Of a stretch of DNA of 64,000 nucleotides, positions 10,910 through 19,693 are shown one piece after another. How positions within the stretch are numbered: the stretch's first letter is position 1; each line of letters begins with the position of its first letter. Both the position numbers and the translations under genes were made by a program. Source of the stretch: Sugiyamaella lignohabitans (taxonomy: Eukaryota > Ascomycota > Dipodascomycetes > Dipodascales > Trichomonascaceae); the NCBI RefSeq assembly GCF_001640025.1, contig NC_031672.1, positions 3,162,001 through 3,226,000 on the forward strand, given 5' to 3'. The notes beneath the pieces are model-generated. The model was given only the letters and a program-made list of their open reading frames with translations. It searched no databases and had not been told where the DNA came from.

Positions 10910-11989
10910 TCAATCAACACTACCCCCACCACCACCACCACCTCCTCCACAGCAGAACATCCAATTCCTGGAAACCTGTTAGCATTTTCTGGTCTGGGGG
11001 ACCAGCCTCCGGCGGCTGGGGCTCCGCCCCAGACCCCGTAGCTCCTGCTTCGCAGGAGATTCCTTAACTGCCTCCGGCGGCTGGGGCGCTGCCCCAGCCC
11101 CGTGGCTCCTGCTTCCCAGGAGTTGGCTGGGCCCATCAACGGAAAAACGACTCGAGCGAAGCGAGAGGAGCCACGGGGTCTGGGGCAGAGCCCCAGCCGC
11201 CGGAGGCACGTCAGGGACCCTCGACGGAAACCGACTCGAGCGGAGCGAGAGGAGCCAGGGGTCTAGGGCAGCGCCTCAGCCGACGGAGGCCGGGACAACT
11301 CACCAGCGAGTGGACCCTGATTTGGCCGGTGGCGGGCTCGGAAGCTCGTCAGGCGTGCTGGAGTGTGCGGTGTCGGGGTTTTGGACGCTGAGCGCGGTGC
11401 GGACAGTGTTGCTTCGGTTGACGGCGATTGAGGCTGGGGCTAGGCATTCAGAGGCGTACGGGTGGTTGGCGATATCGCTGCTGTATTGCGAGGCCGAAGG
11501 TCGGAACGGTCTGAATCCTGCTGAGAACGGCAGCGGTGTTCCGGGTCCACAGGTGTTGGCATTGGGAGGTGGTGCTACAGGCAGATGTGGTTCGCCATAC
11601 TCGACCAATGGACTTCCAACTACCACAAAATTGTCGTTGTTCTCGTCCTCATCTTCACCACTGCTGGAACCAAGAAGAGACACTGGCAATGGATAATCAA
11701 AAGGAGCCCATCCACTGGTATTTTCTACAACAGATACCGACGGAAGGGCGTCGTCTGGAGCAGGAACTGCGATATGACAGTCATCATCGCCGTCGTCATT
11801 GTCTTCGTCGGTATCTTGGTTGCTATTAATTTCTTTATCTTGAAGCAACAACAACGCCAGAGAATCTTCTTTCAACTGAGGATAATAATCAGACCCACGA
11901 ACAGTCCGTTCCGACAGTTTTCCCGAAGAATTATCCGAATCGTCGGCCGTCGCTGCTGGCGGTCCATTCATAATTCCCCACACGACCAT
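10910..11989 (-). CDS. Unknown acidic protein with Cys-Cys/poly-Gly C-terminus, spliced
   Basis: Not recognised. Exon 1 (11304-11989) encodes 228 complete codons of a low-complexity, acidic, Ser/Pro-rich protein with runs such as DEDNDDGDDD and GEDEDENND. Read through, it stops just after a good donor (CGCTG|GTGAGT), which argues for splicing. Downstream on the minus strand there is a branch site TGCTAAC and acceptor TTTCCAG. Exon 2 (10910-10967) stays in frame and adds NWMFCC followed by about nine Gly and SVD. The predicted product is 247 residues. The adjacent cysteines after an aromatic patch could be an acylation or membrane-association site (inference). The 336-nt intron contains four GC-rich elements. 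The gene converges with VMA1, with stop codons about 60 bp apart. The start codon is the first Met of the open frame. Confidence 0.55.
11005..11058 (+). repeat. GC-rich double-hairpin element, type III
   Basis: GCCTCCGGCGGC, hairpin TGGGGC-tcc-GCCCCA, then CTCCTGC-TTC-GCAGGAG. First of four copies within the intron of the unknown acidic gene. Confidence 0.85.
11070..11207. repeat. 138-bp composite GC-rich element
   Basis: Forward type III (11070-11122; hairpin 2 has one mismatch, GCTTCCC), spacer TTGGCTGGGCCCATCAACGG plus AAAAA, inverted type I (11148-11207). Same architecture as the composites at 12961, 15628, 17148 and 62257, with a more diverged spacer. Intronic. Confidence 0.85.
11232..11290 (-). 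repeat. Degenerate inverted GC-rich element, type I
   Basis: CGACTCGAGCGGAGCGAG to GACGGAGGC with changes in the first hairpin (CTAGGGCAGCGCCTCAG) and terminus (GACGGAGG for GCCGGAGG). It ends 13 bp from the splice donor of the unknown acidic gene. Confidence 0.75.
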
Positions 11990-12397
11990 TTTTCACCAAA
12001 ATTAATTCTGAAAAAAAGTAAAAAAAACAACCTGAATCCCCATCAACCCACCCATTGCCTTCCCATCCTCCCACGAGCATTATGTGCCAGAATCTGGTCA
12101 TATATATATATATATATATCTGGTCCACCTGACACCGCGTTTATGACCCTGAACCGCCCCAGACCCGGTGGCTACTCGAACTTCGCTCGAGGAGGTGCGT
12201 CGGGGCCCGGCGATCGGTGCAGGGGGTATGCGAGATAACAGGGCGCCCCCAATGGGGTGCGCCCGCGGCGGTGCTGATATCGGTGGACCAATCAGCCGGA
12301 CCATTATGACGATCAGATCATAAATCACTACCCCCGCCGAGAGACAGTCTGATTCTGTGACATAAACTAACAGAATCCAAGATTGATTGATCAGAAT
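11990..12397. other. Divergent promoter region
   Basis: About 400 bp between two divergent genes. It contains a (TA)n run (about 12101-12119) and a decayed GC-rich element (about 12154-12192: CGCCCCAGACCCGGTGGCT then CTTCGCTCGAGGA). An AAACTAACAG motif at 12365-12373 resembles a branch point but no matching exon could be assigned. Confidence 0.5.
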
Positions 12398-12943
12398 ATG
12401 AGTTATAAACTGCCAGGAGTTCGCGAGTTTGTGCAATTGGACCGACCACAGCAAACAGAGGTGCTGGCTCACTTGTTTGAACGGTGTGAAACGCTGAATC
12501 AGTTCATCTTCGACAGGGTTCTCAGTGCCAAGAATGATCCCACTACTTTCACAGGATATCCAGATTTAATAGAACAAATCCGAAGCCAACTTCTCCAGTT
12601 CTTATCCAGTGACCCCCAAGACCCTCGCATCGCACAAATCATCGCGGCCCACCCTCGTCTGGGCGCCGCAAAAGCCAATCTATCGTCGCATTCTCAGGGG
12701 GAACAGGAATCACTCAAAGCAGCAGCCGAAGAAGAAACCGCTAAACTCCAGCATCTGAACACACTCTACGAACAAACGTTCCCCGGACTTCGCTACGTAG
12801 TCTTCGTCAATGGCCGCAGCCGCCAAATCATAATGGAAAACATGCAATCGCGCATCTCTCGAGCCGACATCGGTGCTGAAAAGACCGAGGCCCTCAACGC
12901 CATGTGCGACATAGCACTCGACCGGGCGTCGAAACTCGCGTGA
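12398..12943 (+). CDS. 2-oxo-4-hydroxy-4-carboxy-5-ureidoimidazoline (OHCU) decarboxylase
   Basis: 181 residues, the normal size for the OHCU decarboxylase family. The enzyme converts OHCU to S-allantoin, the last step of urate breakdown after uricase and 5-hydroxyisourate hydrolase. The sequence shows the family motif HPRLGA, with the catalytic His, preceded by the helical N-terminal half, and the C-terminal FVNGRS segment. The ATG at 12398 gives MSYKLPGVREF. Upstream in-frame codons contain no earlier ATG before a stop. The C-terminus is ASKLA, so a peroxisomal SKL signal is present but offset by one residue from the end. It is divergent from the unknown acidic gene, and a composite GC-rich element begins 18 bp after its stop. 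Confidence 0.9.
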   Translation: MSYKLPGVREFVQLDRPQQTEVLAHLFERCETLNQFIFDRVLSAKNDPTTFTGYPDLIEQIRSQLLQFLSSDPQDPRIAQIIAAHPRLGAAKANLSSHSQGEQESLKAAAEEETAKLQHLNTLYEQTFPGLRYVVFVNGRSRQIIMENMQSRISRADIGAEKTEALNAMCDIALDRASKLA

Positions 12944-12960
12944 ATTCGGGGAGACAGAGT

Positions 12961-13096
12961 GCCTCCGGCGGCTGGGGCGCTGCCCAGACCCCGTGGCTCC
13001 TGCTTCGCAGGAGTTTGCTGGGACCGTGGACGGAACCGACTCGAGCGGAGCGAGAGGAGCAGCGGGGTCTGGGGCGGGGCCCCAGCCGCCCGAGGC
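12961..13096. repeat. 136-bp composite GC-rich element
   Basis: Forward type III (12961-13013), conserved spacer TTTGCTGGGACCGTGGACGG (13014-13036), inverted type I (13037-13096). It lies between the OHCU decarboxylase stop and the 3' end of the PP2A gene. Confidence 0.9.
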
Positions 13097-13178
13097 AAAG
13101 GGCCACCCTGTAAAATACATAATATATTAGAAACAAAAGATAGACGTCAAAAAATGGAGCAAAACTATATCGTGATCG

Positions 13179-13200
13179 GTAGTAGTAGTAGTAGTAGTAG
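13179..13200 (+). repeat. GTA trinucleotide microsatellite
   Basis: Seven GTA/AGT units immediately downstream of the PP2A catalytic subunit stop codon (presumptive 3' UTR). Confidence 0.85.
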
Positions 13201-13208
13201 AGAAAATC

Positions 13209-14490
13209 TTACAAGAAATAGTCGGGGGTTTTTCTAGATACAGAGGGCTCGCCGGGCCGAGGACAGGGGTCGTACTGGAGGAAAGTGTTGTTGAGTTTCT
13301 CGTCGACTTCCATGATGGCGGCCTGGTTACCGCATCGGTAGCAGTAGTTGGGTGCCGAGAAAATGGTCACCACCTGTTGTTCGTGCGACCAGCTGTATCC
13401 TTCCATGACAAGTTGATGGGCTCGTGAAATTAGACTCAGGTCGTTGGTATGGTTAAACTGCTCGGAAATGTCCTGGCCAAACGTGAATCCTGCACCTCGT
13501 GGCGATACTCCCCAAGACCCTCGGTCGTCAGGATCCGACCACAGCAAATCACACATGGGCCCGTCATGAGGAACTTCCTGGAACCGGTTCAGATCCCGGA
13601 TATTATCAATAGTCTCGATATTAGGTGACAGACCGCCATGAAGACAGAAGATCTTGTTCTCTACTAAAGCAGTAATGGGGAAAAAGTCGAACAAATCAGT
13701 AAACATTTTCCACACATTAGCATTGCCGTACTTTCTCAAACACTCGTCATAGAATCCATACACCTGGGTGATCTGACGCGACTCGTGATTACCTCTCAAA
13801 ATAGTCAACCGGCTGGGATATCGTACTTTCATAGCAACCAAATACGACACCGACTCCACCGAGTAGTATCCTCTATCGACATAATCTCCCATAAACAGGT
13901 AATTAGTATCCGGACACGGCCCGCCAATCTTAAACAGCTCCATCAGATCGTGGAACTGGCCATGAACGTCTCCACAAATGGTCACTGGCGCCGAAACAGG
14001 CTGCACATTCTGTTCAAACTGCAAAATATCCTTAGCCTACACCCTCGTTAGTATCCCATTCACATCCCCCCAATCGCTCGCGAAGCGAGCACAACGGGGT
14101 CTGGGGCAGCGCCCCAGCCGCCGGAGGCACACCTCCGTTTCCCCGTGTCTCGCCTCCGGCGGCTGGGGCGCTGCCCCAGACCCCGTTGTGCTCGCTTCGC
14201 GAGCGGCATCGGGTAGGTGCGGTGGTACTTACCATGTTGCAGAGTTGTTGGACCTCTTCTTCGGAGAGGGGGTTGCATCCTTGGAGTGTTTCGATCCATG
14301 AGTCGAGCTGGTTGAGTGATTGCGAAGTGAGCTCGGCTGGCGCATTGCGGCCCATGACCGAGATATCGTGGTAGCGGCTATCGAGCGGGTCGACACCGAA
14401 CTCGTGGATGTGTCCGTTTTCTTCGTCTTCCAGACCTAACGATGGCTCAGTCAATGCATCCTCCATTTGTACATCAGGATCGATATCCAT
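13209..14490 (-). CDS. PPH21: Protein phosphatase 2A catalytic subunit (Pph21/Pph22 type), spliced
   Basis: Two exons: 14233-14490 (86 codons) and 13209-14036 (275 residues plus stop), 361 residues in total. The donor is ATG|GTAAGT, the branch point TACTAAC and the acceptor GTGTAG. The join gives [18 protein letters not shown], continuous with the family. Metallophosphatase motifs are GDVHGQ, GDYVDRG, GNHES and HGGLSP, and the carboxy-methylated tail TPDYFL is intact. The N-terminal extension ([12 protein letters not shown]...) resembles budding-yeast Pph21/22, which carry such an extension, unlike animal PP2Ac. It is the catalytic core of PP2A with Tpd3 and Cdc55/Rts1 partners, controlling mitosis and cell morphology. 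The 196-nt intron contains a nearly perfect inverted pair of GC-rich elements. Confidence 0.97.
14075..14205. repeat. Tail-to-tail GC-rich inverted repeat inside the PPH21 intron
   Basis: Inverted unit 14075-14129 and forward unit 14152-14205 are essentially exact reverse complements (about 54 bp) separated by 22 nt. Here the GCCTCC ends face inward and the GCTCGCTTCGCGAGC hairpins face outward, the opposite of the other pairs. It lies about 20 bp from the TACTAAC branch point (minus strand) and 27 bp from the donor. Confidence 0.92.
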
Positions 14491-15627
14491 TATAGCTCGT
14501 GGGTGTGGTGGTTGTGTGATGTGGATTGCTCAGTTCAGTGAGTCGAAAACAGCGAGTCTGTATACGTATACTCGACCTTTTCGTTTTCTCCTTTTTCTAT
14601 GTTTTTGTGTGTCCTAGTCACAGTGATTAGTACTACTGACAGACTTTAACCACTATCTAATATGACCTTGTCGATATTATACTAGTAGATATAGTAACCA
14701 GTTGACGGTGTCGACGATGAAATAGTAACCAGATGACAATGTCGATGAAGTAGTAACCAGATGACGATGTCGATGATGTACTATCTAGTTGACAATGTCG
14801 ATGATATAACCAGTTGATGCCTGTTTGTTACCAAGATCCTGGACAGTTACTGTTTTGTTATATAGATTTTACTCTTCGTTCTTTGCTCTTTGAATCAATC
14901 AATCGAGTTCTTTTCTCGTGTTATTCTGTTTTTATTTTGTGTTTTAAGCAGTTGTTTTGTTTTGATGTCGAGCTATCTGCAATTTGCTGACCAGTCCTGA
15001 TAGTGTTAGCTTCAGTTCAGTCAGTCAGAGTCAATTCAGTTTCAAACAAACCAGCTGTTCGTCAATCGAGTGGCTGTCGAGATTTCTTTTGACAAGCTTA
15101 TAAATCAGTCGACCTCAGTTCACCAGCTAGTTCATGGACTGGCAGTATCAATTGTTATTTTTGGGTTCCTGTTTCTCGTCTGCCAGCTGTTGTCAATAAA
15201 CACAATCCAACAACGACGAAAGAAATCTAACCAAAGCCTATCAATGAAAAAAACTCTGTTGTTGTCCTTTTTATTTCTGTTGTTCTGATGTTGGCACTTA
15301 CACTCGACAATTCAAATGTGATGTGGTTCGATGTTGGTTTTGGTTTTTGGGTTTTTGGATGTCGGTTGTTTTTTGTGACTAAGGACGTCTCCCATCTGCC
15401 TGCCACTGGTGTTGTTATGCGTCCCCGTCCTCGTACCCTCGCCGTTGCTGCTGCTGCTGCTGCCTCGTCCTGCCAGATTTCCTAATTTCCGCCCCACCAC
15501 CCGGCCGGTTGAGACTAACCCCCTTCCCACCCCAGCCCGACGCCTGTGGGGAAATCAAGCCCCCCTGGGCTGAACGCCTGCTATGACCATCACTGTACCG
15601 GGGTATGGGCGCGGGGGCCAGGGGTCT
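14491..15627. other. Intergenic region between PPH21 and TOM20
   Basis: Non-coding by inspection, with divergent promoters at its ends. It holds a degenerate minisatellite (14693-14817), T-rich tracts, short non-ATG ORFs judged spurious, and a CTG run (about 15445-15463). Confidence 0.5.
14693..14817 (+). repeat. Degenerate ~28-31 bp minisatellite, four units
   Basis: Units begin AGTAACCAGTTGACGGTGTC (14693), AGTAACCAGATGACAATGTC (14724), AGTAACCAGATGACGATGTC (14752) and a diverged ACTATCTAGTTGACAATGTC (14780), in the PPH21 upstream region. Confidence 0.85.
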
Positions 15628-15763
15628 GCCTCCGGCGGCTGGGGCTCCGCCCCAGACCCTGGTTGCTCCTCTCGCTACGCTCGAGTCGTCCGCCGACGGT
15701 CCCAGCAACCTCCTGCGAAGCAGGAGCCACGGGGTCTGGGGCAACGCCCCAGCCGCCGGAGGC
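15628..15763. repeat. 136-bp composite GC-rich element (reverse orientation)
   Basis: Type I (15628-15688), spacer 15689-15709 whose reverse complement is GTTGCTGGGACCGTCGGCGG, then inverted type III (15710-15763). Same length and spacer core as the copies at 12961 and 17148. It lies about 160 bp upstream of the TOM20 start codon. Confidence 0.9.
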
Positions 15764-15925
15764 GTTTGGCCCTTGAGGACCCTGCGTGGGGCGCGTGCGG
15801 CGGAGAGTAGTGAGGCTGAAAAAAGATTTGAAATTTCAGTTGCTGGTGGTGGAGGAGGTGGAGCTGCGTTTATAACCGACGAACCAGAGGCCATCCACCG
15901 TCGTTAACAGCTTCATTTTGGAACA

Positions 15926-16727
15926 ATGCCATCTACTGCTGCCATCGTCACTTCTGCTGTAGCAGTCTCTGCTGGTAAGTAAACCCCCCAGCCCGCTATC
16001 GAGCCGGGCACCGCCCCTGTCACCACCCTCACTCCTGTCTCTCGGAACACATCTTCCCAGTGACACAACCGCCTTAAAACTCCTAAAACTCCGATTCGAG
16101 ACTCAACTCTCGCACTCCTAACCGTCCCGACCATCCGTCCACGGTCCTAGCAATCTCCTGCGAAGCAGGAGCTACGGGGTCTGTGGCGGAGCCCCAGCCG
16201 CCGGAGGCAAACCCTCCACCACCACCTACCCGTGAATCCCCCTAACAAGAGCAGTCGGATACCTGATATACTTTGACTACCAGCGAAGAAACTCGCCCGA
16301 GTTCCGCCGCAACTTGAAGAAATCGGTCAAGAAGTACCAGAAAGAACAGGCAGTGGCTGCCGAGCAGGGCAAGAACGAGCTGCGTAACAAGCTGGCTAAG
16401 ATCATTGCCGACTCGCTAGAAAACGATCCTCTTCCCGACAATTTACAGGAACGCGAGAAGTTCTTTGTCAGCGAGGTGTCTCGTGCTGACGAACTGCTCA
16501 CCCAGGGTGACCACGTCGACGCAGCTCTTGCTTTCTATCGTGCTCTCCGTGTGTACCCCAGCCCCATCGACCTGCTCAACATCTACGACAAATCCCTGAA
16601 ACCCGAGGTCCTGGAAATCCTGCGTAACATGATCGTTCTCGAGCCCCCTCCAGCTATCGCCTCAGTCCTCAGCGGAGCTGCTGCTGCTGCCGCCGCCGCT
16701 ACCACTGACGGCCCCGAGGTCGAGTAA
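15926..16727 (+). CDS. TOM20: Mitochondrial import receptor subunit Tom20, spliced
   Basis: Exon 1 is 15926-15974 (ATGCCATCTACTGCTGCC...), donor GTAAGT. Exon 2 is 16255-16727, after a CCTAAC branch-like site (16241-16246) and GCAG acceptor. The product is 173 residues. The joined N-terminus is a short hydrophobic outer-membrane anchor (about residues 5-22) followed by YLIYFDYQRRNSPEFRRNLK, the signature of fungal Tom20. The cytosolic domain holds the single TPR-like fold with FYRALRVYPSPIDLLNIY. The tail is an Ala run and acidic residues. Tom20 binds presequences at the TOM complex. CTG encodes the first Leu of DLLNIY, where the family has Leu, supporting standard decoding of CUG. The 280-nt intron holds a GC-rich element. 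Confidence 0.93.
16135..16208 (-). repeat. Half composite GC-rich element inside the TOM20 intron
   Basis: Inverted type III unit (16155-16208) preceded by the conserved composite spacer (16135-16154; reverse complement ATTGCTAGGACCGTGGACGG). The type I half expected to the left is missing, so this looks like a deleted or incomplete copy. It ends 33 bp before the CCTAAC branch-like site. Confidence 0.88.
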
Positions 16728-16814
16728 TCGCCACGGTCCCTAGACCTCTTAAATCTGTATATAGCATGAAATCTATCTCCTATTGTACTACTGGACCCTG
16801 GGGGAGGGGGGTGC

Positions 16815-16982
16815 TGCCTCCGGCGGCTGGGGCTCCGCCCCAGACCCCGCTGCTCCTCTCGCTTCGCTCGAGTCGGGCGTCGGGAGAACGGGCTCTTTCT
16901 TCTTCACGGGATCTCCCAAACCCGACTCGAGCGAAGCGAGAGGAGCAGTGGGGTCTGGGGCGGAGCCCCAGCCGCCGGAGGC
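16815..16982. repeat. 168-bp inverted pair of type I GC-rich elements
   Basis: Forward type I 16815-16875 and inverted type I 16923-16982. The spacer holds a short A/C/T-rich core and is itself partly inverted at the edges (GGGCGTCGGGAGA / TCTCCCAAACCC). Downstream of TOM20. Confidence 0.88.
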
Positions 16983-17147
16983 AGACCCCCCGGCACCGCG
17001 TCCCGAGCCCCTCGGCCCCTCCGAGCCGGCTCGGGATCGTGTTTCCTGAACGAGCTATCTCAGGGGTATGCAAGCGTGGTGGGGCAGGGTCGCTGGACCC
17101 TGCATGACGGGCCAGGGGTCGGGAGGAGCTCCGCTAGGAGGGGGTGT

Positions 17148-17283
17148 GCCTCCGGCGGCTGGGGCGCTGCCCCAGACCCGTTGCTCCTGCTTCGCAGGAG
17201 ATTGCTGGGACCGTGGACGGACCCGACTCGAGCGCAGCGAGAGGAGCAGCGGGGTCTGGGGCGGAGCCCCAGCTGCCGGAGGC
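17148..17283. repeat. 136-bp composite GC-rich element
   Basis: Forward type III (17148-17200), spacer ATTGCTGGGACCGTGGACGG (17201-17223), inverted type I (17224-17283). The flanks extend the inversion by two bases (GTGCCTCC...GGAGGCAC). This is the last element before a 10-kb gap without copies. Confidence 0.92.
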
Positions 17284-19693
17284 ACTTTGGCCCGGACTAT
17301 ATTTAGGGTGGTCAGTTTGCCAGGGGCTCGCAGGTGTGGAGAGAGTCGTGTCGAGGGTGATCGGCTGGGGGGTGTACTTGTTGGGAAATATTCAGTGCTG
17401 GTGAGTGGTGGGTGAAAAAGCAAGTTCGCAACGACGCGACTTCTCGCAAAAGTCCTTTTCAAGTACAGAATAACCGCTATTGCATGATGGCCCTATAGAG
17501 TTTTGGAAAGATGTACATTTGGCTCCTCTTTTGCGTGCCTCTTGGCTCGTAACAGGGCACCAGCCAAAGTTTGAACAAAAGAGTGTTTGGGTTTGGGGTT
17601 TTGATCCGTAGATTGGGGATCTGGCTGCTGAGGAGGATCCAGCAGCAGCTCAATCGCTGCTCATCGCCGGTCATCAGCCAAAAGCAAAATGTTCTGTGAC
17701 GAGATCTGGTTGGCCGGCCAGCTGAAGATGCCGCTCCTCGCTTGTCGTTAATTTTCCGAATATGGCGGCGGCGGCTTTTCTTGCCGATACACGGCGGCAT
17801 GGATTGCCGCGTCGCGTCGCGGCTGCTGCACTTCCTGTGATAGTACTAGTAATAGTAGTAATAGGTAGCAGTAATAGCTGTACTAATAGCAGTAGTAAAA
17901 GTAGAACTAATAACAGAGGAGTACAGCTCACGGCTTGCTTGACTAAACTGAAATGAATGAAACGAGGTGAGACAATGCAATGTAAACTCGCGGCAGCAGC
18001 AGTACTAGTACATAACAGGCTGCTTGAGTCGTGCAAGTGCCCGCCTCATGGTCTGTAGGGTGAGTATCCAGCCAACCTGGCTCCTGTATTACTACTGATT
18101 CTCGCGTCCACTTTACAGATAACTACAGAAAAGTACAGTACACGACCCGTAAACTACTGTACACTGCTGTAGACTATTTTATACTACGGTAAAATTCAGT
18201 ACACGACCATAAACTATTTTATACTACAGAAAGCTACAGAAATGTCCAGTACTCTTCCGTAAACTACATCGTGCTGTAGTAATATACGACAGTACGCGAC
18301 CGTAAACTATATCATGCCGTAGCTACTACTACGTAATACATCTAACTACCACCACCTACTTTGTAAAACCGGTTAACTACAGTGCACTAGCGCTAACTAC
18401 CACTATTTACAGTGCACTACCTCTAACTGCAGTATACAACCAGTTAGCTATACTGCACTACTGCTAACTAACTACCACTATCTACAGTATACAACCACTA
18501 ACTACAGCATACCCCTGTAATTGTCTCACAAAACTCTATCTACTCAATTTAAACTCTGATTAAACTATTAAGCTCCAACTGCTCGACACACATTCGTTAA
18601 GCCCGCAAAACCTAAATTTCGGTTCAACCGTTATCGCAAAGACATACTTCATAAGCGATGCAACCATATCCCTATTAGATGGTTTCTCATGTGTGCTATT
18701 ATTCGCGTGCAGTTTTTCTTTATTATTTTTCTTCTCCTGGCCCCAAAAAAATAAATAAATATATAATGCAGTTGCATTTGCATTTTACACGGGATTGAGA
18801 TCTAGTCCCGCATGCTCATAAATGTAGCCAATATGGGACGTTATTACTTATTCTGTTCCTTATTAAAAAAGCGCTGCTGCAGATCAACCTGTATGTTTGT
18901 TACATGCAGACCTATTTTGAATCAATTCTGTATCATAGATGGTCCTTCACAATACAGCTATAGCCTCTATAGGCACAGCAACCAGCATAACAACACTTGA
19001 CTGCAACTTACAGCTGAACTACCTATTCGCTGCTAAACATGGCGCCCGATGCATATACAATGCAAGAAACCTGGCCCCTGCTAGCTCCTTGCTGGATCAT
19101 TAGGGGTCAATCTCCGAAGATCTGGTATCGGTCTGTCCAGGGTTTTTTTTTTTCCTTTTGTTCTGTTATGTGGTTTGAATTGATTTAAGGGCCGCCGTTT
19201 CCCCATTCGAATTAAATTTGGCTAGTGTGTTCTTAACTAACAACAAACTAATTAACTAACTAACTAACTAACGAACTAACTGATTTAACTGCCGGTAAAA
19301 ATATACAATCCCATCCGTTTTGTATATTAATAGAGTGCTGACTATTGAGTTGTTTTGTTTTTTTCGTTTGATTTGGTGTCTAATTATATCTATTTAATAT
19401 CAGGAATTTGCCCTTTGATTTCCTTTGATAGACAAACTGTTGATTGATTCATTGATTGATTATATTGGTCTATCGCTAAAAGCACACTGAGTAGACTGTC
19501 ATTAATCCGATTCTCCGATTGCAGTTGGTTTTTACGCTCCGATTACCTGGAATCATCCGATAGAAGAGTCGATCTTTTAGTAACAGACTCGATCTTGGAT
19601 TTCGAAATTAATTGATAGACGATCGATAGTTGGTTTATTGATTGTTCGTTATTTTTCTTTTCCTGTTCATTTGACTGCTCCCCCAAAATTAAA
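17284..19693. other. Gene-free region upstream of RDI1
   Basis: About 2.4 kb without a supported gene. It contains AGT/AAT-rich microsatellite-like sequence (about 17835-17905), tandem repeats (18110-18510), T-runs (for example 19142-19151) and a TAAC tetranucleotide run (about 19247-19281). I looked for tRNA, snRNA and SRP RNA signatures and found none convincing. Confidence 0.5.
18110..18510 (+). repeat. Degenerate tandem repeats (two families)
   Basis: Family A has about four copies of a roughly 50-bp unit centred on CACGACC(C)GTAAACTA...TATACTAC (near 18142, 18202, 18255 and 18297). Family B consists of CTAACTACCACTATCTACAG-like units (about 18370-18510). Both are diverged, and no coding frame crosses them. 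Confidence 0.65.

Noticed and set aside
15070..15288. Small hydrophobic frame upstream of TOM20.
   Set aside because: It has no ATG start (begins GTG) and looks like T-rich intergenic sequence.
19018..19152. Possible Pol III RNA gene ending in a run of ten T residues.
   Set aside because: No A/B box, and no U6, SRP or RNase P motif could be found in the preceding sequence.
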